From: CAZSSM01 sp964609385
GTDB taxonomy: Bacteria > Planctomycetota > Planctomycetia > Isosphaerales > Isosphaeraceae
NCBI GenBank assembly: GCA_964609385.1
Contig: CAZSSM010000099.1
Coordinates: forward strand, 1 to 24,767
Direction of reading: 5' to 3'
Length of the DNA: 24,767 nucleotides
Part shown: one piece after another, positions 1-7,967 of the stretch
How positions within the stretch are numbered: position 1 is the stretch's first letter
Layout: each line of letters starts with the position of its first letter
Position numbers and translations under genes: made by a program
Notes under the pieces: generated by a model
Seen by the model: the letters and a program-made list of their open reading frames with translations, nothing else
Databases searched by the model: none
What the model was told of the DNA's origin: nothing

Positions 1-252
1 GGAACGGGACCAGAACCTCAAGGGGAAGTCCCGCTATTGATCGAGTAAGAAAAAAAAGAGCGAACCCGGCGCGGGGCCTCGAAAAATTGACGATTTTTTT
101 TCGGAGCCGCTCGGAGCACAGCGCCACGGACCGGAAATCCCGACGAGGATCTCGGGGACGGTCCCACCGATATGGCCGCCTACCCGCTCCGTTCTCCCGT
201 TGTTTGGCGGTGGTGTCTCGGCCGCCGGGCGTCCGCCGATCCCAGCCGGAGA

Positions 253-441
253 AATCGAGAGGGGTGGTGGAGCAAGCCGTTGGCTGTCTGGAGCGTTGGC
301 GTCGCTTAAGTCAGGATTGCGAGCACCTTCACAGCATCGAGCGAGTCGTCGATCCGGGTGGCCTCGATTGGTCGGATATGGCGCCGCCTGAAGCCGAGCG
401 AGTCCTCGAAGCAAGCCGCCTTCAAGGACACGATGGCGGTC
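253..441 (+). pseudogene. IS5-type DDE transposase C-terminal relic, frameshifted
   Basis: From about 253 to 327 one frame reads RGVVEQAVGCLERWRRLSQD, close to the conserved IS5/IS4-superfamily block around the catalytic Glu (pattern WVVERTFxWLxRxRRLSKDYE). From base 328 the sense continues one frame over as ASSESSSIRVASIGRIWRRL, which matches the usual following block (S-E-x-x-I-R-x-A-x-I-x-R-x-x-R-R-L). Each half alone is short, but together they keep the order and spacing of the family. The rest of the transposase and its terminal repeats are not recognisable, so this is a decayed end of an insertion sequence. The family is inferred from motif memory only. Confidence 0.5.
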
Positions 442-753
442 GAGCCCCGTCTCGGATAGCCTCACAGGTCGACTGAGGGCCCGGCTACCGAATCACCGGT
501 CGAGGCGGAGCTTCATGGCAACATCCAAGGACTGAAGGACGATCCGCCAGCCGGCCAGGTCGCCACGCGAGAGAGGCCGAGTGCCCCGGTATCGAGTCGG
601 GGCGTCGACCCGCCCTGGCGCGCAGCTTCGTCTCGGCTCGCGGGATGAGATCGAAGCGCTCTTCCGAAGCCGGGGATCGGATCAACCCGGGGCTCGGCCA
701 GGACCAACACATCCGAAGACGATAGAAAACGATCAGGCTCGAGGGAGAGACCA
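442..753. other. gap upstream of the truncated sulfatase
   Basis: I see no gene here. The only structure is the right part: from about 655 the DNA aligns to 12061 onward (shared word of about 20 bases around cgaagccgggga, then the identical GGAGAGACCA ribosome-binding stretch before the ATG). The region therefore belongs to the duplicated block that also covers the sulfatase start. The left part (442-650) has no recognisable feature. Confidence 0.5.
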
Positions 754-1343
754 ATGACCATCGTTCGACTGGGATGGCTGGCCGTCACACTGCTGGGCAC
801 CTTAGCAGCCGCGCCGGCCATCGCGACCGGCGGGGGAACCGCCGACCAGGGCCGACGGCCCAACGTGATCCTTGTGATGACCGACGACCAGGGCTACGGC
901 GAGTTCGGCTGGACCGGCAACCCGCTGGCCCGGACGCCCCACATCGACCGGCTCGCGTCCGAATCGATCCGGCTGACCGACTTCCACGTCGCGCCGATGT
1001 GCACGCCGACCCGGGGCCAACTCCTGACCGGCCTCGACGCCTTTCGCAACGGCGCGGTCAATGTCAGCAGCGGTCGGACCCTGCTCCGCCCCGAGTTGGA
1101 GACGATCGCCGACGTCTTCGGCGCTGCCGGTTATCGCACCGGCATCTTCGGTAAGTGGCACCTCGGCGACAACTACCCCTTCCGACCCGAGGACCGCGGC
1201 TTCGACGAGGCGCTCTGGTTCCCCTCCTCGCACATCAGCAGCGTCCCCGACTTCTGGGAAAACGACTACTTCGACGACACCTATATCCGCAACGGCGAGC
1301 GGGTTGCTTACAAAGGCTACTGCACCGACATCTTCTTCCGCGA
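655..1343 (+). repeat. segmental duplication, copy 1 (sulfatase 5' block)
   Basis: This block aligns with 12061-12741. Within the coding part (754-1343 against 12152-12741) the offset is constant at 11398, so there is no indel. The signal-peptide region is diverged, while about 480 bases after codon 36 differ at only about eight sites by eye. The leader is also shared but more diverged and carries an 8-base length difference. Similarity stops abruptly after base 1343. Confidence 0.9.
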
Positions 1344-1377
1344 ACCGGTTCAGCAGCTTTCAGGAGAATGGTCATGA
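754..1377 (+). pseudogene. truncated arylsulfatase (N-terminal third only)
   Basis: The 207-codon reading frame has a signal peptide, the N-terminal sulfatase metal motif (TDDQGYG) and the formylglycine site C-T-P-T-R around residues 83-87, followed by FGKWHLGDN. It then loses homology after residue 196 and ends eleven codons later in unrelated sequence. The intact paralogue at 12152 has 620 residues, so about two thirds are missing, including the DNG metal ligand region and the C-terminal domain. It cannot be a working sulfatase as it stands. The start is supported by GGAGAG five bases before the ATG. It may be the remains of an older tandem or dispersed paralogue partly overwritten by gene conversion from the intact copy. 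A secreted fragment could still be expressed, but nothing suggests a function. Confidence 0.85.
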
Positions 1378-1488
1378 ACATCCGGTGGGTTGACCATCAC
1401 GAGATGAGGGTGACTCGCGCCCACCTGTCCCCATCAGTGCGGGCTTGAGGTGATGCCTCAACGCATACCCGGAGGCGGGGCGTGGAAT
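1344..1488. other. unassigned insert-like segment with hairpin
   Basis: This stretch lies between the breakpoint of the truncated sulfatase and the 3' end of the convergent pseudogene. It has a perfect 6-bp stem (TTGAGG-TGATG-CCTCAA, 1445-1461), GC-rich flanks and a terminal caattcaaccc-like edge. A 10-bp inverted repeat (ggtgggttga at 1383-1392, tcaacccacc at 1489-1498) brackets most of it, although the right arm is also the last codons of the pseudogene. It could be the end of a mobile element, a small structured RNA or a shared terminator. I cannot decide from one copy. Confidence 0.3.
1445..1461. terminator. stem-loop between convergent relics
   Basis: A perfect 6-bp stem with a 5-base loop sits between the 3' ends of the truncated sulfatase (+) and the broken secreted-protein gene (-). 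There is no U-run on either side, so an intrinsic terminator is only a guess. Confidence 0.3.
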
Positions 1489-2526
1489 TCAACCCACCGA
1501 TCGGTAACGGGTCCAGAGCAGCACCAGACTGACGACGGCTCCGACCAGACTCGTCCAGAAAACCCAGTTTCCGAGAATGCGACCCATCACGCTCGGACGG
1601 GAAATCGTACCTAGCTCGGGGATGTCGTAAGCGGCGAGCGTGAAAACCGATTCATCGACGGGACCAAAATCCACTTCGCTGAAGGTCACGTCTTCTACCG
1701 ACGTGAGACCTTTGTGCTCACCATCTAGGTAGCGATCCTCGATATGCAGTGAGCGAGGGAATGGTTTCTCATCCGATCCTAGCCCACCATATCCAACAGT
1801 CCCCCGAATTGAAACAAGATCCCCGCTGGGCTCCCAGATATCGAAGACCTCGTATTCCCGGACCGCCCAGCTCCGTCCAGGATCGAGAACCATCCAGCCG
1901 GAGTCGTACCAGAGCGACGAATCCTTGAGCTGAAAGGTGACCTTAACGAGCTCCTCGTCCGGGGTACCCACAGAGCGGATCTCCTCGATGGTGAATGCGT
2001 CATCAGCAACCATCATCGAAATCGGCAAATCATTTAATATACAAAATGCCTGTGCGAAATTACCCACATCGATTCCAATACGAAGCTCATACCGTTTCAT
2101 TTCTTTGCTGTCTTCAGTATGAAGACGAACGAGGTAAGGACCTCCGGGACTGTCCCGAACGAGCAGGAACGCGTAGTCGTCGGTCAGCACCGAGACGTGC
2201 GCGACCCCTCGATCTTTTTTCGCGTCCCCGGTGGTCTTCCCGGGGACATACACACGCTTCTCGAGCCGGGACGTCCCATCGACAGCGCATTGGATGTCCG
2301 CTTCGAATCCTGAGGATTCTGCCAGGGGAAGGATTCTGGTGCGTCGGGCTTGGAACGTGATTTGTCGGGATGATTCCTACAGACGCTGGATCGCGGGGAT
2401 GCCCTCGGTCTGGAACCGAGCCAAGAGTGTCTGGCGATCGTCGGTCTTGTCCTGCGCGGCGACTTGGCAGGAGTCGAGGGCGACTTACCCGAGTAGGACC
2501 ACGCTCAGAATACTTACCAATCGCAT
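1489..2526 (-). pseudogene. secreted planctomycete protein gene with two in-frame stops
   Basis: Reading the minus strand from ATG at 2526 gives a typical signal peptide start (MRLVSILSVVLLG), then TAA at 2487-2485, then VALDSCQVAAQDKTDDRQTL and more, then TAG at 2379-2377, then 41 open codons leading without a frame change into the 254-codon open frame that begins with GTG at 2253. The distance from 2526 to 2253 is exactly 91 codons, so one reading frame covers 345 codons broken by two nonsense codons. The C-terminus has one membrane span (about 20 residues, VFWTSLVGAVVSLVLLW) and a short basic tail. The middle part has no motif I recognise; a LolA-like or DUF-type periplasmic domain is possible. 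Translation from the internal GTG would lack the signal peptide. Nonsense decay is the simple reading; sequencing error at two sites is less likely. Confidence 0.75.
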
Positions 2527-3061
2527 CTTCAACCTAGCCCTCCGACTCAGATTCGAAAAACATGGCACTCAAAATCATAACCCAACGTTCCCGGCCAAAA
2601 CAGTGCTCGGTGTCGTTGGGGACCGATGACGCTTGGCCCAGGGATCGAAGCGACGCAGGTCACATGATGAAAATGGTTAGTTTGTGGCTCCGGGACCGAA
2701 GCCCGGAAAACCGAGTCAGGGCCCAGTACGAACGGTCTGCTTCCGGTGGCGATCAGTTGCAGTGCGAGACACATTGCCATAATTTCGTTTGTCGTTAAGT
2801 CTTGATAGAATATTCGCTTGCAGCCGCGTCGGGGTCTGGGGCTTGGGAAGAGGAGGTTACGACATTAAGCCCGATCGCCGCGAGCCGGAGAGCCTGGCGG
2901 CGAACGATCCGTGCGCGATAGACGATCTGGGCTGGGTTGATATTCAGGTCGTGATCATGGACCAACCTGGGGAATCTCAAACCCAGGGAGGCCCTCCAGT
3001 CCAGTGACTGAGTGGTTTCGCGGTTATTGCCGAGGTTTCTGTTATGTTCGTGCAACTCGTT
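2527..3061. other. gene-poor gap
   Basis: About 535 bases without a convincing gene. Short open frames exist on both strands but show no motif, no good ribosome-binding site and no family resemblance. I see no strong hairpin or repeat. Confidence 0.4.
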
Positions 3062-4060
3062 CTAATTTCGGTTTCTAACGCCTCGCAGCGCGGCCATTCC
3101 GAATAGGCCAGCTCCAGCCAGCAACGCGAACGACGACGGCTCGGGAACAACCGCAACGAATCCCTGTCCGAAGCCATTGTACGTCCCGACGATGGTGCCG
3201 GCGTCATTGATCGCGTATGCCCGTGTGCCGCCAGGCCCGGCACCCGGGAACATGATGTCGGTCACCACGTCGTTGCTGACGTCGGCGTCGAGGGCGTTCT
3301 CGAGCAGGAAGCCGCGGGTACCGCCAAAGCTTTCGGATGTGTAATAGCCGACGATTTGGCCGAGATCGTTGATTCCGAACAGATGTGTATTCGTTGCACC
3401 AGGCAGCTCATAGGTCGCGATCGTGCCGTCGAGCGAGCGGATCAGGCCGCGGGTGGCGGTGTCGTCCCGCCACCGCCCGACGATGACGCCGGCATTGTTG
3501 ATGCTATTGAACTGGGTCCGCAGCGAACCCGGATGGGCATAGACCAGGTCGAAGTCATTGCCGCCGGTGTAGAGAAAGGCGTCGGCGCTGGCACCGTTCG
3601 ACCCCGGACTGATCGTGCCGACGGTCGCACCCGACAGGTTGCGGTCGAGTGGCGCGGTGGAGGTCGAGCCGGGCGCAAACGGCAGCGTGGTCAGTATACC
3701 GTCTGGGTCGCGGGCGAATCCGGTGCGGACCAGCGATGAGCCCGTGCCCTGATCATAAAAACCAACGACCGTCCCGTCGTCCGCAATACCATTGTAGTTC
3801 GTCGGCAAAACGCCGGCGCCCGGGTCGAAGCCGAAGCTGTCGAAGGTGCCATCGTCCCAGGCGAAGCCAGCGTCGGGCGCGGCATCGAAAGAGAGACTAC
3901 CGACGGCAACCCCGCTGTTGTTGAACCCTACCGCGCGGGCTGAGTTGCCGCCGGGGAAGTCGAGCGGAGTGAACTGATACGACGCTGCCGGAGCGATCCT
4001 GACCGCTGCAACCATCAAGGTAGCGCAGATGACAGGTGTTAAGAAACGGAGCTTTCGCAT
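3062..4060 (-). CDS. HAF-repeat extracellular protein with PEP-CTERM tail
   Basis: A 332-residue secreted protein. It has an N-terminal signal peptide (about residues 1-25, ending APAAS) and then repeated units of the HAF type, each carrying a short I-N-x-x-G-x-I-V-G motif: GFNNSGVAVG, GIADDGTVVG, SINNAGVIVG, GINDLGQIVG and AINDAGTIVG. These repeats are expected to form a beta-propeller-like surface protein of unknown function. The C-terminus is a complete PEP-CTERM signal: VPEP, a hydrophobic helix and an Arg-rich end, so export and processing by an exosortase at the envelope are expected. I chose ATG 4060 because the signal peptide begins there and GAGG lies seven bases upstream; an upstream in-frame ATG at 4327 lies inside the preceding gene. 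It follows the gene ending at 4098 by 37 bases, so the two are probably cotranscribed. Confidence 0.88.
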   Translation of the reverse strand: MRKLRFLTPVICATLMVAAVRIAPAASYQFTPLDFPGGNSARAVGFNNSGVAVGSLSFDAAPDAGFAWDDGTFDSFGFDPGAGVLPTNYNGIADDGTVVGFYDQGTGSSLVRTGFARDPDGILTTLPFAPGSTSTAPLDRNLSGATVGTISPGSNGASADAFLYTGGNDFDLVYAHPGSLRTQFNSINNAGVIVGRWRDDTATRGLIRSLDGTIATYELPGATNTHLFGINDLGQIVGYYTSESFGGTRGFLLENALDADVSNDVVTDIMFPGAGPGGTRAYAINDAGTIVGTYNGFGQGFVAVVPEPSSFALLAGAGLFGMAALRGVRNRN

Positions 4061-4097
4061 TTGAGTGCCTCGAAAGGGGATCAGGAGAAAAGAACCT

Positions 4098-4757
4098 TCA
4101 ACGACGACGGCACGCGAGCACGACGACGGCTGCTGCCAGCAGCGACAGCGACGTCGGCTCGGGCACCACCGTGATCGTGAAACCGTCGACCGAGGACTCC
4201 AGCCCGGCGTTGCCGAAGCGGCCGAGGGTGAAGAGGAAGCTGCCGATGTCTTCCGTGCCATAGCTGCCGACAGCATCGAGAATGTCGAGCGAGTCGAATG
4301 CCGTTCCGACATTAAATGACCGCGCAAGGCTCAGCTCGTGCTGAGGGGTCAGGCCCGGGATTGTGACAGCCAACGGGGCGGGGAATTCGACGCCGCCGCG
4401 CGTCAGATAGATGCCGTCGACCGCCGGGTCGTTGTCGCGCAGCACGAAGTAAGGCGTGCCGAACGGCTGTGGATCGATCACCGGCACCGTGACACCCCCA
4501 ACATTTAGCTCGAACGTCGAAAGGTCGATGGCATATCCGCGAACGGGAAAGTTGGGCCCGTCGATGAAGTCATTGGAGTCGACCTGAAAACTAAGCGTGA
4601 CCGGAGCACCGGACTGTACGCCGGCGAGTTGGCCTTGGATCAGGTTGAAGCCGACACTGCCGAAGGCCGTGACCTGAACTGGCACGGCACTGGCGAAACT
4701 GGTTGCCGAAATTAGCCCAACAATTACGAGCACGATTGAAGTCAAACGAAAATACAT
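4098..4757 (-). CDS. PEP-CTERM secreted protein of unknown function
   Basis: A 219-residue protein with a signal peptide (residues 1 to about 27, cleavage near SFASA-VPV), a beta-rich middle and a C-terminal PEP-CTERM signal (VPEPTSLSLLAAAVVVLACRRR). The middle has no motif I can name, though segments like GSVGFNLIQGQLAGVQSGAP are typical of choice-of-anchor or similar beta-sandwich exported proteins. ATG 4757 is preceded by AAAGAGAG at a normal distance. It is upstream of and in the same direction as the HAF gene ending at 3062, with a 37-base gap, so it probably forms a two-gene unit of exosortase substrates. No exosortase gene lies in the window. Confidence 0.82.
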   Translation of the reverse strand: MYFRLTSIVLVIVGLISATSFASAVPVQVTAFGSVGFNLIQGQLAGVQSGAPVTLSFQVDSNDFIDGPNFPVRGYAIDLSTFELNVGGVTVPVIDPQPFGTPYFVLRDNDPAVDGIYLTRGGVEFPAPLAVTIPGLTPQHELSLARSFNVGTAFDSLDILDAVGSYGTEDIGSFLFTLGRFGNAGLESSVDGFTITVVPEPTSLSLLAAAVVVLACRRR

Positions 4758-4860
4758 GCTTCTCTCTTTCCGAAACACTTGGAACAAACGATTCACAGAA
4801 CGCCGGCGAGTCCAAGCCCGTGCCGACACGTTTCCGGGCCGACGCGAGAACGCTTGAAGT

Positions 4861-4959
4861 TCAGTTGCGACGCCGACTCAACGCCAGCACACCCGCACCC
4901 ACCTGCAGCGAGAGCGCTGCCGGTTCGGGGACGAGTGACGACCCGAATCGGAGCCGGCC
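4861..4959 (-). pseudogene. orphan PEP-CTERM tail, relic of a third gene
   Basis: A 32-codon stretch bounded upstream by an in-frame TGA (4960-4962) reads SSLVPEPAALSLQVGAGVLA followed by LSRRRN and a stop. That is a full PEP-CTERM signal (VPEP, hydrophobic helix, Arg cluster) with no protein in front of it. It lies in the 200-base gap between the PEP-CTERM pair and the flavoprotein unit, on the same strand. The simplest reading is that the 5' part of a PEP-CTERM gene was deleted, perhaps when the flavoprotein pair arrived. Confidence 0.7.
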
Positions 4960-4978
4960 TCAGGATGCGCTCGGCATT

Positions 4979-5215
4979 TCAGTTCTCTCCGGTGGTTATG
5001 CGAGTCACGGCTGCGGCGATGTTGGCAAGCAACCACGCCGACGCAGCAGATAACTGTAACCAATCTCCACTGGAACTGATCCCGTAAGCCAGCACGCTCC
5101 CAATCCAACAGATACTGGCGACCGTTTGCCCAAGCCATTCAATTCGCATTATTTTCACAAGTTGATTTTGCCAAGAGTAAGTCCCGGCAGGATTACCGAC
5201 CTTTTCGCTCAGCAT
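4979..5215 (-). CDS. small two-helix membrane protein coupled to flavoprotein
   Basis: A 78-residue protein with two predicted membrane helices (WLGQTVASICWIGSVLAYGI and WLQLSAASAWLLANIAAAVT) joined by a short SSSGD loop. The size and Trp/Gly pattern resemble small uncharacterised membrane families such as DUF6552, but I cannot confirm that. I chose ATG 5215 rather than 5221 because GAGG stands seven bases before 5215 and directly abuts 5221. The gene overlaps the stop of the flavoprotein by seven bases (ATGCTGA), which implies translational coupling and a joint role, for example as a membrane anchor or electron/quinone partner of the oxidoreductase. That role is inference. Confidence 0.7.
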   Translation of the reverse strand: MLSEKVGNPAGTYSWQNQLVKIMRIEWLGQTVASICWIGSVLAYGISSSGDWLQLSAASAWLLANIAAAVTRITTGEN

Positions 5216-6363
5216 ACGCATTCCTCACCGCAGCAGGAGAGGTCGTCCAGGTACATACCCCATTTGCGGTAATGTTCCAACTCTTCAGCGGGTAGTCCTA
5301 ACGAATTAGCAATCGCTTTGGCAACCACGGCGAATCGTTGCCGATACTTATAAATGAAGCAAAAGACATGGTTGTCGTGACGCACCGCGGGCCCGCACAG
5401 GAACAAACCTGGCACGATCGTCGATTCATCGTGCTCGCTCAGCAGCGGAAAGCCGTCGTCGCGCTGTTCGAACAAATACGAAATCAGTTTGTGACTTCCT
5501 TCAAATCCGCCGGCAAACAGCGGTGGGACACCGGTTTGAAACTGACGCCCATCCAAGGCCGTAACTTCATACATGGAATCTATGCGACTGACCGCCTCGA
5601 TTGGCGTGTTCGGGAACAGCTCCACTTGCCTTTCGAACTGTTCTTCACGCATTCTTTCAAGCGAGTACACCGACAATGCGACGCTAGGGTCGGAACTTTC
5701 ATCCTTCCACGGACACCCTCGATCGAACAACCGCACCCGTTTGCCACGATGCGCGAGGTGGTATGCGGCGTCGATTCCGCTTTCGTAGCCACCGACGATG
5801 AGGAAGTCGTCACCTTCGAGATTTTCATAATTGGCAATCGTCGCGGTGTGCCGGCAGAATTCGCTCCCAACGAAACCCTTCAACCGTGGGTATTGAAATT
5901 CGCCGGCCGCCCAAATCACATGCTTGGCCCGCATGGTTTCGTCGGTCGTGTCGATGAGGAAGTCGTCACCGAACTTGGTCACCCGCATCACGTCGGTGTG
6001 TTCGCGTAACGGCAACTCAAAGAATTTCGCGACCGCACGCAGGTGTGACGCGTACTCTTCGCCCGTCGGATGCTCGACCTCTAGGCTGAACGCCGGTGAA
6101 ACACCGATCGCGATCGAGTTCAAATCGAGCATGCCAATCGAATTTGTTGGAAACGAAGGAGTGATGAAGCGAGTCTCGGCCGGCCATAAGGCAAACGACG
6201 AGCCGACCGTGTGTCGCTCGAGCACGATGTAATTCTCAACACCCGCATGCATGAGGGCGATCGCCACCCCCACACCCGCGGCGCCACCACCGACAACGAC
6301 GACATCGTACGTCTTCGTCGAAGCTGACGAAGCGGAATCGGTCACCGATGAATCATGTGCCAT
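5209..6363 (-). CDS. FAD/NAD(P)-dependent oxidoreductase with Cys-rich tail
   Basis: A 384-residue flavoprotein of the CzcO/Trk-type monooxygenase-like superfamily (COG2072 neighbourhood). An FAD dinucleotide motif GGGAAG lies at about residues 25-30, followed by a conserved acidic strand end (VLER). A second nucleotide site is likely at DDFLIVGGYESG (about 185-196), and the ATG-like motif appears as WAAGEFQYPR (151-160). The C-terminus is unusual: the last eight residues are CCGEECVC, five Cys/acidic residues that could bind a metal or form a redox relay. Start ATG 6363 has AAGGAG eight bases upstream. The next gene overlaps its stop. By eye its DNA is less GC-rich than the neighbours, which may mark transfer. 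The substrate is unknown. Confidence 0.85.
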   Translation of the reverse strand: MAHDSSVTDSASSASTKTYDVVVVGGGAAGVGVAIALMHAGVENYIVLERHTVGSSFALWPAETRFITPSFPTNSIGMLDLNSIAIGVSPAFSLEVEHPTGEEYASHLRAVAKFFELPLREHTDVMRVTKFGDDFLIDTTDETMRAKHVIWAAGEFQYPRLKGFVGSEFCRHTATIANYENLEGDDFLIVGGYESGIDAAYHLAHRGKRVRLFDRGCPWKDESSDPSVALSVYSLERMREEQFERQVELFPNTPIEAVSRIDSMYEVTALDGRQFQTGVPPLFAGGFEGSHKLISYLFEQRDDGFPLLSEHDESTIVPGLFLCGPAVRHDNHVFCFIYKYRQRFAVVAKAIANSLGLPAEELEHYRKWGMYLDDLSCCGEECVC

Positions 6364-6800
6364 TGACAGATCTCCTTGGCCTCAGCGTCTTTCGTTTCAA
6401 GTTCAATTCACGGCAGAGGGTCTTCCAAAGTTGACCATGCCTCTAGCCTCTGCAAGAATTCGAGATCCGTCAATGAACATCGATTCAGGATCCGCTTCAT
6501 GTGTTCCTGATCCGGTCTCCGAACGACTGGGCGGGACCCGGGCTGGACCTCGCCGTCGAGCGAGAGAAAGGACAGGGGCCGTGTGGGGGGCAGCCCGGGT
6601 CTTTCCAGACAACCTTGTACAGTCCCCGATCCCTGTCGAACGGCTTATCGTCGAAGGCGATCCCGTATGAACGTACATCGGACCGGAAGTACGTGAAAAC
6701 GTCAAGAAGGCGAACACCCCGGTCGCTGGTGCGGACTTGGTGGAGGTTGTCTCGGGTCCGCGAGAGGCCCGCGGTCTGTCCGGGCTCCAACAGCCCCGCA
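6364..6800. other. gap with possible coding relic
   Basis: About 437 bases between two minus-strand units. It must hold the promoter of the flavoprotein pair near its left end. On the minus strand, 6497-6790 is open and contains a protein-like run (LLDVFTYFRSDVRSYGIAFD, then DKPFDRDRGLYKVVWKD), but I recognise no family and see no ribosome-binding site. It may be the remains of a gene. Confidence 0.3.
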
Positions 6801-7967
6801 TCAAGGCCGACGGCGAAGGGCGATCACCGCTCCGGCGAGTCCGATCCCGACCAGTACAACACCCGATGGCTCAGGGACCGTCGCAACCCAGGCTTCGGTC
6901 AGGCCGTCCGGATTGGTACCCGTGCCGACGAATGTTAATCCGTTTGCAGAGATGTCCGAGACGCCGGTGAGGGTCCAGCCCGAGAGGTCGAGGCCGACTC
7001 CCTCGAGGTAGTCCTGAAGCGGGATCATGCCGCTCGACTCGGTCCAGTAGAAGGGCCGGGGCCCGTCCTCGTTGAACCCGGTGCCGACGATGACCGAGCC
7101 ATCGGCTGAGACGGCATTTGCGATCGAGAAGGTGAGACCGCCGGGGAGGTCGCCGAGCCCGACCATGCCGCCCGACTCGGTCCAGCGGAATGCCTCGGTG
7201 AAGAAGAATGGGTCGCCGACGTTGTTTGGACCGGAACTGCCGCCGACGATGACCCCGTTGTCGCTCAAGTCGGTCGCCCGACTGAAGTTGCCACCCGGCA
7301 GATGCCCGAGGCCCTGCATGCCGCTCGTCTCCGTCCAGAGGAACGCCTCGCCGTTCGAGGTCTCGGGATTGCTCGAAAAACCGACGACGATCTCGCCCGA
7401 CCGCGAAATCGCGTCGGCGGAACTGGTCAGGTCATCGGTTAGCGTGCCGAGATCCTCCATGCCGCCTGACTCAGTCCAGCGGAATGCGCGGCTCCTCGGA
7501 CCGGTCGGTGGCCCGACGATCTCGCTGAAGCCGACTACAGCCGAGCCGTCGTAGGACACGCCGAACGCCTGGGCAACCTCACGCCCGCCGGGCAGGTCGC
7601 CCAGGCCGAGAAGCCCTCCCGCCTGCGTGAACCTCGTCGCTTGGAACGGAGAGCCCCAGATCCCCGACGCCCCGACCGCGGTCAAGCCGTCTCCCGAGAT
7701 CCCGAAGGCCGTGCTGAAATTCGCGCCAGGTAGCTGACCAGCGGCGACGAGTCCGGTTTCGGCGGACCAGACGAACCCGATGTTCCCGACCCCCTCGACG
7801 TCGCTGTAGGAACTGTTGCCGGACACGAAACGCCCGTCGTCGGAGATGGCCGTCGCTTGGCTCGCATCGCGGTCGCCGATGAACCCGAGGCCACTGAACG
7901 AGTCCGCCGAAGCCGGGGAGGTGATCGCTCCGAAAGCGATCAGGATCAGCGGAGCGGTCCCCACCAT
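6801..7967 (-). CDS. second HAF/PEP-CTERM moiety, possible separate start
   Basis: Alternative product of the fused frame, starting at ATG 7967: 388 residues with its own signal peptide (MVGTAPLILIAFGAITSPAS, cleavage after ASA), a chain of HAF repeats alternating V-S-x-D-G-S-x-V-V-G and F-R-W-T-E-S-G-G-M, and a PEP-CTERM end. Such F-x-W-T repeats are usual in TIGR02913 (HAF family) proteins. A second signal peptide in the middle of an exported chain makes no sense for one protein, so independent initiation or an ancestral separate gene is the natural reading. Confidence 0.55.
   Translation of the reverse strand: MVGTAPLILIAFGAITSPASADSFSGLGFIGDRDASQATAISDDGRFVSGNSSYSDVEGVGNIGFVWSAETGLVAAGQLPGANFSTAFGISGDGLTAVGASGIWGSPFQATRFTQAGGLLGLGDLPGGREVAQAFGVSYDGSAVVGFSEIVGPPTGPRSRAFRWTESGGMEDLGTLTDDLTSSADAISRSGEIVVGFSSNPETSNGEAFLWTETSGMQGLGHLPGGNFSRATDLSDNGVIVGGSSGPNNVGDPFFFTEAFRWTESGGMVGLGDLPGGLTFSIANAVSADGSVIVGTGFNEDGPRPFYWTESSGMIPLQDYLEGVGLDLSGWTLTGVSDISANGLTFVGTGTNPDGLTEAWVATVPEPSGVVLVGIGLAGAVIALRRRP

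Noticed and set aside
1383..1498. 10-bp inverted repeat as terminal repeats of a transposon
   Set aside because: The right arm is part of the coding end of the convergent pseudogene (RYRSVG and stop), there is no visible target duplication, and one 10-bp match can be chance.
2789..3007. 72-codon plus-strand frame in the 2.5-3.0 kb gap
   Set aside because: No ribosome-binding site, no motif, atypical composition.
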